A stretch of 64,000 nt of DNA from an uncultured Eubacteriales bacterium (GTDB taxonomy: Bacteria > Bacillota > Clostridia > Oscillospirales > Butyricicoccaceae), in contig CAJTUM010000004.1 in the NCBI GenBank assembly GCA_910579575.1, positions 124,001-188,000 on the forward strand, given 5' to 3'. The notes beneath the pieces are model-generated. The model did not search any database and was not told the DNA's origin. It worked only from the letters and a program-made list of their open reading frames with translations. Position 1 is the first letter of the stretch. Every line of letters begins with the position of its first letter. Shown here one piece after another: positions 1 to 7,437 of this stretch. The translations under genes were made by a program, and so were the position numbers.

Positions 1-30
1 GCTTTCCCCGTTTCTTGTGATTTTGAACAT
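1..30 (-). CDS. Possible start of the next phage gene (overlaps RT)
   Basis: An ATG at 30-28 is preceded by GGAGGTG with a 4-nt gap and opens a frame different from the reverse transcriptase reading through it. Only ten codons lie in the window, so neither length nor function can be judged. The strong ribosome binding site and the overlap style of neighbouring phage genes are the only support. Confidence 0.3.
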   Translation of the reverse strand, partial: MFKITRNGES

Positions 31-1163
31 TGGGCACCTCCAAAAAAGATGGCGTGATAGATCCGCCGCAGGCGGAGAAGCCGCCCGTGGTCGTTAAAAT
101 TGCGATAGTATGCGCCCTGGCACTCCATATACTGCTCGATGTCCTTGAAGTCCCGCTTACCCTCCAGGAACTCCCGGTGGAATAGCTTCAGCTTTCGCCT
201 GGCCCGCTTGATACCGTCCCGGTTCCCGTTGACGGTCACCTTGCCGGTGGGGCTGAGGGTAAACCGGGCTTTGCAGAAACGGAAGGGTTTGGTCAGGGGT
301 ATGATTTGGCATTTCCGCTTGTTGACACGAATGCCCATAGCTTCAAAGCGTCGGACCATTTCCCGGACCACGTTCTTCAGCTGCTCCACGTCCGGCATAA
401 TGATGTAGTAGTCATCCATGTAATGCCCGGCACAATGGACACCAGCCTGGCACTTAACCCAATTATCAACGGGGCTTGGCAAGGCCACCATTTCCTGCTG
501 GGACGGCTCTACCCCCAGCGGCAGCCCCCGGCCCGGCGTCTGGCAAGGCGAGTGTCGGATGATGGTATCGGCCACCTGGCGTAAGTCCGGGTTTAGAATT
601 ATCTGTTGGTGGCGCTGGTATATGGCTTGGTGCGGAGCGCTGGGGAAGAAATGCTTTAGGTCCAGCAACGCCACGGCCCCCTCCCGGCCATAGCGCCGGA
701 AGTGCCAGCGTAGCTGGTCCTTTAGCCGCTTGAAGGTATAGTGCAACCCCATCCCCTTCCGGCTGGCCCCGTTGTCGTGGATCATGCTGGGGGTATAGAG
801 GGGGACAAGGACCTCGTTGCTGTGTACCTTTTCGATTTGCCGGTCCGCGATTTTGGGCGCATCAATAGGACGCACCTTGCCCCTCTCGCGGAGGGTAAAG
901 TGCGACCCGGTCTTGGGTGCCCATTTCCCGTCCAGTAGCTCCCGCCGCCGTCGGGCCGTCCCGGAGAACAGGTGGGTTTCAAAGTTCTGCACCGACTGTT
1001 TCCACCGCACCCCATTACAGCATTTTTTCCCGTAATAGAACATTTTACGAAATGAAAACACTTTGTCGATGGGGCCGAGGGCGGCGCAGCGGGCCTCCCT
1101 CTTTTCCTGCCGCCTTGCCCGGCGGCGCTGATACCTTGCCTCTCGGCGTTCTTGACTGTTCAT
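1..1163 (-). CDS. DGR reverse transcriptase (3' end outside window)
   Basis: RNA-directed DNA polymerase that would copy the template repeat into adenine-mutagenised cDNA. The frame opens at ATG 1163 and stays open for 387 codons to the left edge. Residues 1-30 are very basic. Motif A is LLDLKHFFPS (about 166-175), a GLPLGVEPSQ block lies at 213-222 (the SQ pair is typical of DGR enzymes), and the catalytic YMDD is at 248-251. It lies downstream of target gene, avd and template repeat, the canonical DGR order. Retrons and group II introns also encode such enzymes, but the adjacent template/variable repeat pair decides for a DGR. C-terminal thumb completeness cannot be seen. Confidence 0.93.
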   Translation of the reverse strand, partial: MNSQERREARYQRRRARRQEKREARCAALGPIDKVFSFRKMFYYGKKCCNGVRWKQSVQNFETHLFSGTARRRRELLDGKWAPKTGSHFTLRERGKVRPIDAPKIADRQIEKVHSNEVLVPLYTPSMIHDNGASRKGMGLHYTFKRLKDQLRWHFRRYGREGAVALLDLKHFFPSAPHQAIYQRHQQIILNPDLRQVADTIIRHSPCQTPGRGLPLGVEPSQQEMVALPSPVDNWVKCQAGVHCAGHYMDDYYIIMPDVEQLKNVVREMVRRFEAMGIRVNKRKCQIIPLTKPFRFCKARFTLSPTGKVTVNGNRDGIKRARRKLKLFHREFLEGKRDFKDIEQYMECQGAYYRNFNDHGRLLRLRRIYHAIFFGGAQCSKSQETGK

Positions 1164-1407
1164 AGAGTATTCGCCAACCTCGTACAGATGAATTGTAGGG
1201 TGCCGTCTAATCTGCTTTGTTCCAGCACATGAAACGGGGTAAGGCACAATCCCCCCGCCATGCAAGAAGCGTCCGTGCGGGAACATCAAGGGGCAGTTTT
1301 AGGGATTTCCACCCAGGGAAGTGTATCTCCTTTTGCTTCGGTCGTCTTTCACCTGGACCGGATAAAACCGGCCCCGCTACTCCATTTGACCTCGCATAAA
1401 GCAAAAT
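1164..1407 (-). other. Spacer between template repeat and RT; expected part of the DGR RNA
   Basis: There is no credible gene in these 244 bases; short frames here are shadows. In the Bordetella phage DGR the stretch between template repeat and RT belongs to the DGR RNA and primes cDNA synthesis. By position this segment should do the same. That role is inferred from location only. Confidence 0.5.
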
Positions 1408-1527
1408 CCGGGGGCCACCGCCGCCGACCACGAGGCATTGTTGTTGTTGTAGTTGCCGCTGGTGTTGATTTCGCAGAAATTGTTATTGTTGTTGTAGTAG
1501 GGGGACCGCAGCCACGCCCACACCGCC
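1408..1527 (-). repeat. DGR template repeat (TR)
   Basis: A 120-bp non-coding copy of the 3' end of the target gene at 2306-2425. On the coding strand the middle is a run of AAC/AAT codons. Comparison with the variable repeat gives 104 identities and 16 mismatches, every one at an adenine of this copy (30 adenines in all). The last 30 or so bases at each end are identical. One further A-to-C difference lies just outside, at 1407 versus 2305, if the repeat is extended. Confidence 0.97.
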
Positions 1528-1562
1528 AGTGGTCGATTGTCAGATACACACCCAATATGGGT

Positions 1563-2027
1563 TTAGGGTCTTTGCCGTTGGCCTAACGATTTTACAGCGC
1601 CTTTGAGAAGTTCGTTTTCCTTGTCGATAAGCTCACCCAGGCTCTGGGCCATTTTGTCCAGTTTCTCCGTTGCCTTGCTGGCGTCCACGGTTTTGCCGGT
1701 GGAGGTGGTAAAGCACCCTTCCGGGTTTTTGTTCATCACCTCATAGCAGAGGGTCAGGCGCACGTCCAAGGCCATCAGGGATGCCCTGGCCTCCAGCAGA
1801 TGGGCCTTGCGAAGCTCGATCCGCTGGGCGTCGGACGGGAAAATGCTGTTAGCCTTTTCGGCATGGTCCAGCACTTCACCGGCCAGCTTGGCAACCGGCT
1901 CCGCCACCAGGCGGGAATACCGGGCCGAAAGCCTGGATAGAAAATTGAGCGTTTCCACATAAATTTGCGCCGCCGTGTTGATAAACTCGGCTTTGCTGGT
2001 GGTCCGCTTTTGCTTTAGGACCGACAT
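1563..2027 (-). CDS. avd: DGR accessory variability determinant, Avd-like
   Basis: 154 aa, largely helical and charged, between the variable gene and the template repeat, where avd genes sit. Avd proteins are small four-helix bundles that form a pentamer, bind the RT and the DGR RNA, and are needed for mutagenic homing. The predicted helices (about residues 12-50, 55-75, 78-105 and 120-148) fit this fold and the length is close to the family norm. Identification rests on size, helix content and position. A start in the early residues is supported by the GAGGTG just upstream of ATG 2027. Confidence 0.85.
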   Translation of the reverse strand: MSVLKQKRTTSKAEFINTAAQIYVETLNFLSRLSARYSRLVAEPVAKLAGEVLDHAEKANSIFPSDAQRIELRKAHLLEARASLMALDVRLTLCYEVMNKNPEGCFTTSTGKTVDASKATEKLDKMAQSLGELIDKENELLKGAVKSLGQRQRP

Positions 2028-2182
2028 AGTTTCACCTCTTTTTCTTGGCGCTGCTGGGGCCGATTATAGCACAAAGCGCCTCGGTCTCAAAGATAGTGGC
2101 CCCGGCATTATAACCGGGGTCGTTGCAAAATATCGCTTTTCGATAGAGAGAATTGGAAAGAGGCCAAAATTTCAAAAATCGC

Positions 2183-2203
2183 GTCGGGCGCTTCGCGCCC
2201 GAC
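2183..2203 (-). other. Second GC-rich hairpin downstream of the target gene
   Basis: A perfect inverted repeat: 9-bp stem GTCGGGCGC with a GAA loop on the coding strand. It lies about 90 nt after the target stop codon and upstream of avd. A T-rich stretch follows on the plus strand, and on the minus strand GCGATTTTT follows, so it could also act as a weak terminator between the target gene and avd. It resembles the first hairpin in loop and stem composition. Confidence 0.6.
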
Positions 2204-2246
2204 ATTATTTTTTTCGCCCTCTCGGCTCATCCCTTCTCCCGATGGG

Positions 2247-2266
2247 CCGCCCGCTTTCGCGGGCGG
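2247..2266 (-). other. DGR target-site hairpin/cruciform, 8-bp stem and GAAA loop
   Basis: On the coding strand the sequence CCGCCCGC-GAAA-GCGGGCGG forms a perfect 8-bp GC stem with a GAAA tetraloop, 26 nt after the target stop codon. The BPP-1 DGR has a hairpin of this stem length and loop just downstream of its variable repeat that raises retrohoming efficiency. The same architecture here supports an active target site. No poly-T follows on the minus strand, arguing against a simple terminator. Confidence 0.8.
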
Positions 2267-2292
2267 ATCAGGCCGGGATACTCTGCGGAGGA

Positions 2293-4671
2293 TTAGACGG
2301 AAAAGCCGGGGGCCACCGCCGCCGACCACGAGGCATTGCCGTCGGAGTAGGCGCCGCTGGCGTGGATAGCGCAGAAACTGCTAGAGTTGTTGCAGTAGGG
2401 GGACCGCAGCCACGCCCACACCGCCGTACCTGTAGCGTTGTGCTTATAATGGATTTTACTGTTTCCTGCCTTGTAATAGGCATACTGAAGCTGGTAGTTC
2501 TTCTCCGCCTCATTCGCTACATACCGAGTGCCGAATACCTCAAACTCCGCCAGAAGGAAAAGATAGTCCGTGGTGGCCGTCACATTAGACGCCACATTGT
2601 AATTCGTCCCGGCGGTGTTATCAGTGTACTTGGTCGTGGCCTTCATGTTGCTCCGCAGATCAGAGGGAAGCGCCGCCAGGAGCGTATTGGCCGGAGGGCT
2701 GCTGGGGGTCCCGGTATTGCCCAGGATGTTCTTTCGCATATTGCTATTGTTCCACCCGCCGCTGTTGCTCCGGCTGGTGTTCATGTTGAAATAGCCCGCC
2801 GACGTCTGCTCGTTGTTGTACTGGTTGTCGCACAGGCCCACCAGCTTGCCGCCCACCTTGCCGATCTGGAAGTGAATGCGGTTGGACCCCTCCCGGCTGG
2901 CGTTGTGATTGAAGCCCAGGATAAAGGCGTCCACGGTGAAGTTGGAGAACGTGAAGTTCCCCACCTTGCCGTTGATGGTCACGGGCTTGGTATCGCCCAC
3001 GGCCCAGTAGTTGGCCCCGTTGCCCGCATCAGACGCCTGCCGGACAGTCGCCCAGCTGTTGTCCTTCAGCGTAGTCGTGGGGAGCGTCACGGTCACGCTG
3101 CACGTCTTATTGGCGGGGGCGCTGTGGTTGGTCCCGGCCCCAACGGACACGGTGATGGTGGCACTGCCCTTGCCCTTGGCCGTCACGGTGACGGTGGTCC
3201 CGGACAGGGTCACGGTGGCCACGTTGGTGGCGCTGGAAGTCACGTTGATGGCACCATCCCCCAGCCGGGTCACGGTGAACGTAGTGGACAGGGTGGCGGC
3301 GTTGAGCGTCAGGCTGCTCTTGCTGAGGGTCAGGCTGCCCACCGCCTTGCTGATGGTCCAGGTCACGCTCTTGGCCCCGGTGCTGCCATCCGCCCACGCA
3401 TAGTTGCCAGTCGGGGTGAAGGTAGCCGTATAGGTCCCAGCATTGGTGCCGGAGGTCGTGCCGCCCATGGTCAGCTTGGTGGCATCGTAGCCGGTCCACA
3501 CAGGGGTCTGGGCGCTGCCGGTATAGGTCAGGTTGCCGCTCTGCTGGGGAGGGGCAACGGTAGATTTGCCGATGCTCCAGGGCACCGTCCGGGCCGCTGT
3601 GCTGCCATCCGCCCACTGGTAGTTTCCCTTGGGCGTGAACGTGGCGGAATAGCTCCCCACGTCGGTCCCGCTGGTGACCCCGCCCAGGGTCATCTTGGCG
3701 CTGTCGTAGCCGCTCCAGGTGGGGGACTGGACCGCCCCGGTGTAGGTCAAGCTGCCGTTCTGGGTGGGCAAGTTGACCACTGCCCGCCCAATGGTCCAGG
3801 TGACCTCCTTGGGGTCGTTTGTACCGTCGGACCATACATACTCCCCCTTGGGCGTGAAGATGGCCGTATAGGTCCCGGCGGCGGTCTTTTTGATGTCGCC
3901 GCTGATGGCCAGTGTTTCGGGGTTGTAGTTGTTCCACACCGGGGACTGCTCCGCCCCGTTATAGGTCAGGCTGCCGCTTTGAGAGGGCACCACGCTGATG
4001 GTATGGGTCAGGGTGGACACTTCCTTGGCTGCGGCCTCCGCCGCCTCCAGGGCCTTGTCAGCCGTCGTTTGGGCGGTCCTGGCTGTCTTGCCAATCTCCA
4101 CGATTGCCTCGGCGTTAGTCTGAATGTCCTCCCGAATATCCGGGTGTGCTTCCGGGTCGGTGTTGTGGGCCTCCAGGGCCGCCTCCAGCTCCTGGCGGTT
4201 CACGGTGTCCAGCGACGGGTTGATGATGAAGTCCAGCACCGAAGCGTCCGCCACAACAATGTGCATGAGCATGGTCAGCTTGCCGGACACTCCGCCGGAG
4301 ATAGACACCTTCTCGGTGGCTGGGGTATTGCATACGGCAATCAGCACCCCTGTGTCGCTGTAGAGGCCCATTTCCCGGATGGTGAAGCCGCCCACGCTGT
4401 CCTCAATAACGACTTTTACGTCGATCATATTAGGGGTGGTAGGACTGAGCGACTTCCCAGCAATCTCGCCACGCCACCGCTCATTGACGAGGGCGGTCTG
4501 GCCGGGAGTGGGGGTCGTGGCTTCCCCACCGCCATCACCGGCGGCGGCCTCCACGATGGGCAGCTTCTTTCCATTCAGAATACAGTCCGCGATAATTGCC
4601 GCCCCCTGGGTGGTGATTATCGTCCCATACTCCGTCTGCTCGGTGATCACAGTTTCAAACTCACTGGGCAT
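2293..4671 (-). CDS. DGR-diversified tail-fibre / adhesin protein
   Basis: 792 aa, the DGR target. Residues 1-150 look like the Phage_tail_fib (DUF3751) N-terminus that attaches to the baseplate (EYGTIITTQG, REMGLYSDTG). Residues 155-222 are a helical Ala-rich linker. Three MBG-like repeats of about 77 aa follow (225-455), each with a GSLTYNGA-type start and a FTPKGNYxWADG motif. An Ig-like domain lies at 456-535 and a C-type-lectin-fold domain of the DUF6273/FGE type at 545-792 (WLRSP motif). Residues 749-789 are the variable repeat. It follows the gp48-like gene with an 11-base overlap. The likely job is receptor or surface binding at the tail tip; the actual ligand is unknown. Confidence 0.92.
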   Translation of the reverse strand: MPSEFETVITEQTEYGTIITTQGAAIIADCILNGKKLPIVEAAAGDGGGEATTPTPGQTALVNERWRGEIAGKSLSPTTPNMIDVKVVIEDSVGGFTIREMGLYSDTGVLIAVCNTPATEKVSISGGVSGKLTMLMHIVVADASVLDFIINPSLDTVNRQELEAALEAHNTDPEAHPDIREDIQTNAEAIVEIGKTARTAQTTADKALEAAEAAAKEVSTLTHTISVVPSQSGSLTYNGAEQSPVWNNYNPETLAISGDIKKTAAGTYTAIFTPKGEYVWSDGTNDPKEVTWTIGRAVVNLPTQNGSLTYTGAVQSPTWSGYDSAKMTLGGVTSGTDVGSYSATFTPKGNYQWADGSTAARTVPWSIGKSTVAPPQQSGNLTYTGSAQTPVWTGYDATKLTMGGTTSGTNAGTYTATFTPTGNYAWADGSTGAKSVTWTISKAVGSLTLSKSSLTLNAATLSTTFTVTRLGDGAINVTSSATNVATVTLSGTTVTVTAKGKGSATITVSVGAGTNHSAPANKTCSVTVTLPTTTLKDNSWATVRQASDAGNGANYWAVGDTKPVTINGKVGNFTFSNFTVDAFILGFNHNASREGSNRIHFQIGKVGGKLVGLCDNQYNNEQTSAGYFNMNTSRSNSGGWNNSNMRKNILGNTGTPSSPPANTLLAALPSDLRSNMKATTKYTDNTAGTNYNVASNVTATTDYLFLLAEFEVFGTRYVANEAEKNYQLQYAYYKAGNSKIHYKHNATGTAVWAWLRSPYCNNSSSFCAIHASGAYSDGNASWSAAVAPGFSV
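2306..2425 (-). repeat. DGR variable repeat (VR)
   Basis: The 3' coding end of the target gene, aligned base for base to the template repeat at an offset of 898. Eleven codons differ and all eleven change the amino acid. The invariant GC-rich 3' end, encoding the region from ASW to the end of the repeat, matches what is expected of the initiation-of-mutagenic-homing site. Confidence 0.97.
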
Positions 4672-5392
4672 TTGCTATTCCCTCCTTTGGGTAAATTTCC
4701 AGAATGGCATGATACTCCAGAGCGCCCGCCATGATGGAGGTGCCGCTGCTCCTCATGCCCCGCACGATTTTGGGCCATACGTCTATGTGGTTCGCCTGTT
4801 CCGTATAGGCCCCGGTCCTCAATGCGCCGGTGGTTTTCATGCCCTGCACAATCCGGGGGTAGACCTCCATAGCCTGGGACATTTCCGCAGCCGCCCCGAA
4901 GGAGATCGTGCCGTAGGATTGCAAAAAGGCGGTCAGCATCACCCGCATATTGGAGGGACGCACCGCCAGCAGCATTTTCAAAATTTCCGACGCCAGGCTG
5001 TCGGCGTCGGGCAGCACGGTATAGTCGAGTTGGATGTTGATGGTGTAATCGACTATGGTTTCTTCATGCCCCTCCGGGCCGCAAAGGCCCGTCAGCCAGT
5101 TTTTAAGCCAGGGGATCGTGTAGGGTATCTCCAGGTTCCACATGGCCTTGATGCGGGCTTTACGGCCTGCCAAGGTGTCGGTGTCCTTGGGGAATATCTT
5201 CAGCTCTTTCTCCCAGACGGACACCCCGCGAACATCGGCGGTTTCAAGGAACTGGTTCGCCAGCACCAGGGTCAGGGCGTCCCAGGCTATGGCGATCTCC
5301 GGCTCGTTGGCCTCATTGATGGCTTGCATCTCCATGACGTCCCGAAGTACCGGGGGGAGGTAGTCCAGCAGCTTCCTATCCACGGATTTCAC
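4661..5392 (-). CDS. Baseplate protein, YmfQ/DUF2313 (Mu gp48-like)
   Basis: 243 aa. The N-terminus (LLDYLPPVLRDVMEMQAI), the wedge-like middle with EKELKIFP and RKARIKAMWN, and the position between the baseplate J gene and the fibre gene match the DUF2313 family of tail-wedge proteins found in Mu- and PBSX-like phages. It bridges the wedge to the fibre. It overlaps the upstream baseplate J gene by 17 bases and the fibre gene by 11, so translation is probably coupled. Confidence 0.88.
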   Translation of the reverse strand: MKSVDRKLLDYLPPVLRDVMEMQAINEANEPEIAIAWDALTLVLANQFLETADVRGVSVWEKELKIFPKDTDTLAGRKARIKAMWNLEIPYTIPWLKNWLTGLCGPEGHEETIVDYTINIQLDYTVLPDADSLASEILKMLLAVRPSNMRVMLTAFLQSYGTISFGAAAEMSQAMEVYPRIVQGMKTTGALRTGAYTEQANHIDVWPKIVRGMRSSGTSIMAGALEYHAILEIYPKEGIANAQ

Positions 5393-6596
5393 CCCTCACG
5401 GGAACGCTGTCCGCGTCCAATGCCAGATTGCTCTCCACCCCGTTGATCCGGGTGCCGCCAATGTCGGTTATCATGGTGGCGCACCCGGCGAGGATACGAC
5501 TTTCAATTTGGGAGATACGGACGACCAAAAAATCAGAGCTGGCCCAGGTCTTAGCCAGCTCCACAAAATAGTTGTCGATCACGCCCTCCACATAGCTCTT
5601 AACGGCCTCCCAGCTCCAGCCGGGAGCATAGGTCAGATTGAGGTCGATGTTCACCCGCTCCGGGGTGACGCCATCCACCCGGACCACATGACCAATAGGG
5701 GCCAGACCCAGCCCTTCCCCGGCGTTCTGGGTGGGGTCAATACGGGTCTGAACCTCCTCCAGCAGCGTTTCAGTCGGTGCGGTATCGTTGGAGGCCATAA
5801 TAACCAGTCTGACAGCCCCGCCAACGGTCAGCAGGCGGCGGGAGGCCGCTGTATATACCCCTGTCAGCCAAGCCGCCACAGGGGCCTCTAACGCGCCCAC
5901 AGAGGCGTTGTACCAGGCGGCCACTTCCTCATTGGGGACCAGGGAGGCGGGCTGTATGCCCTCATTCCATACCGGGTGGACCTTGACGGCGCTCACGCCC
6001 GGTATGGCCAGCACCTTTTCCTTGTAGTCGGCCTGGTTCCCGCCGAACGCCTGGGATTGGAAACTGTCGAGGACCCGCTGCCGGAACGCCTCTGTTTCCT
6101 CCTCGTCGTCGCCGGGGATTAACAGCTCCACCAGCTCCGCATGGGTCAGGCCGTCCAGGTATTCCACAGGGATAAGCTGGCCGGCGTACTGATTGGTGGC
6201 CGCCCCCACCTTTTCGCAGGTAACGCGGTGGCTCAACCCGGTTTCAGTATCGTCCTCCGGGTCCATACGGCCCGTAACGACGAAGTTCACATCCTCGCAG
6301 GAGAAGCGGGTCCCCTCCGGCACCTCCCGATTGAACTCCGCCCGGTAAACGGCGGCGGTGGCCGGATACGGGGCCATGTTGCGGTCAGACGCCCGCTTGA
6401 TCAGGTATTCCCTGGGAGCGGTCAGGAGATAGGTGGCCTGGAAAACGAAGTCAGCGGCGATATACAGCTGGGCCAGCTCCGCCATAGAGGGGGCCACTCC
6501 GTTGAATACCATGGACCCCTCCCGCTTATCCATTGTGGGAGGCACCCTGGCCAGTGCCCGTTTTACCAGGGCTTCATAGGTCATATTCTCGAACAC
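5376..6596 (-). CDS. Baseplate J-like wedge protein (XkdT/Mu gp47)
   Basis: 406 aa, the family's usual length. Features include the N-terminal YEALVKRALARVP segment, a RAEFNREVPEGTRF stretch typical of baseplate J, and the central GGNQADYKEKVLAIPGVSAVKVHPVW motif. It forms the baseplate wedge of contractile tails. Its stop codon overlaps the preceding DUF2634 gene by one base, and it overlaps the next gene, consistent with a tightly packed baseplate operon. Confidence 0.93.
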   Translation of the reverse strand: MFENMTYEALVKRALARVPPTMDKREGSMVFNGVAPSMAELAQLYIAADFVFQATYLLTAPREYLIKRASDRNMAPYPATAAVYRAEFNREVPEGTRFSCEDVNFVVTGRMDPEDDTETGLSHRVTCEKVGAATNQYAGQLIPVEYLDGLTHAELVELLIPGDDEEETEAFRQRVLDSFQSQAFGGNQADYKEKVLAIPGVSAVKVHPVWNEGIQPASLVPNEEVAAWYNASVGALEAPVAAWLTGVYTAASRRLLTVGGAVRLVIMASNDTAPTETLLEEVQTRIDPTQNAGEGLGLAPIGHVVRVDGVTPERVNIDLNLTYAPGWSWEAVKSYVEGVIDNYFVELAKTWASSDFLVVRISQIESRILAGCATMITDIGGTRINGVESNLALDADSVPVRGEIRG

Positions 6597-7006
6597 TAAA
6601 TATCCACCTCCTTGGAAGCCTCCACGTCGCCGTAGATGGTATGCACCACAAAGCTGGCCCGGACGCTTTTTCGGCCCGGTTCAAACTCCCAGTCGCTAAG
6701 ACTGGTAATTCTGTCGTCCTGAAGCAGCGCCTCGGTGATCCGGCGCTTCATCTCGCTCATGGCGTAGTCCTTGGGCTTACCGATCAGGTCGGCCAGCTCG
6801 GACCCGTAGTTGCGGGAATAGATGGGGTATGCGTACCGCTCCACGTTCAAAATCAAATAGACCGCCTGAAGCACGGCATCGCGCTCGTCGGTGGTCCCTC
6901 GTACTCGCTGCTGGTCAATGTCCAGATTGTGGGTGTACCCCGGCTGGGTCGCTATTTGAAAGCGCACCAGGTCCAGGTCGTCCCCGGTAGTCGGTAACAG
7001 GCCCAT
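6596..7006 (-). CDS. Baseplate protein, DUF2634/gp25-like (XkdS)
   Basis: 136 aa from ATG 7006. This start overlaps the stop of the previous gene as TAATG and has a GGGAG just upstream. A longer frame to 7111 exists but lies inside the neighbour and encodes an unlikely basic leader. Motifs include TDERDAVLQAVYLILNVERY and YSRNYGSELADLIGK, characteristic of DUF2634, a gp25-like baseplate wedge component. Position between XkdR- and XkdT-like genes agrees. Confidence 0.9.
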   Translation of the reverse strand: MGLLPTTGDDLDLVRFQIATQPGYTHNLDIDQQRVRGTTDERDAVLQAVYLILNVERYAYPIYSRNYGSELADLIGKPKDYAMSEMKRRITEALLQDDRITSLSDWEFEPGRKSVRASFVVHTIYGDVEASKEVDI

Positions 7007-7437
7007 TACTCCCTCGCCTCCCATCTGTCCAGGACCACATACTTCTGCCCGCCGTCGCAGCGGAGCAGGATCACCTTCTCGCCCTTTTTCAAGGCGTTGT
7101 GTACCCGCCACTTTTTCCGGCCCTGGTATCGGTGCTTGTGGGCCGCAAAAGCCGGATACCCGGAACCGCCGCTTTCGTCCTCGGTGTAGTGCGGTCCCAG
7201 ACTTTTGCCGGTTCCTTCAATGGTGGACATTTCCACGTTGTAGTCCCGCACGGCGTCGGTTAGGATCAGCTGGGCCGTCCCCAAAATCTTCTTTTGGTCC
7301 ACCTGGATTTTCAGCGGGGCCGTGGAGAGGACCGTGCCGTAGCATACCGCCATAGGGGCGTCCGCCCGCACGGCCTCCACGGCGGCCTGTTTTACCAGGC
7401 GCACCAGCTCGTTAATATCAAGCGACAAACGTACCAC
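7006..7437 (-). CDS. DUF2577 baseplate protein (XkdR-like)
   Basis: 143 aa. It starts with an ELVRLVKQAAVEAV helix, has an OB-like beta-rich middle, and contains an HKHRY motif followed by KKGEKVILLRCDGGQKYVVLDRW, the pattern of DUF2577 proteins. In PBSX-type phages this gene sits between xkdQ and xkdS, as here. It probably belongs to the central hub or spike area; the exact role is not established. Overlaps the XkdQ-like gene by 20 bases. Confidence 0.86.
   Translation of the reverse strand: MVRLSLDINELVRLVKQAAVEAVRADAPMAVCYGTVLSTAPLKIQVDQKKILGTAQLILTDAVRDYNVEMSTIEGTGKSLGPHYTEDESGGSGYPAFAAHKHRYQGRKKWRVHNALKKGEKVILLRCDGGQKYVVLDRWEARE

Noticed and set aside
1437..1498. TTG/TTA-rich stretch looking like a microsatellite
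   Set aside because: It is the adenine-rich core of the DGR template repeat, explained by AAC/AAT codons.
2183..2203. Simple terminator of the DGR target gene
   Set aside because: The T-run on the minus strand is short and displaced; similarity to the adjacent GAAA hairpin makes a DGR-related structure at least as likely.
1975..4734. Long plus-strand open frame of 919 codons
   Set aside because: It is the antisense shadow of the DGR target and neighbours; composition is Gly/His/Arg/Val-rich, with no motif or ribosome binding site.
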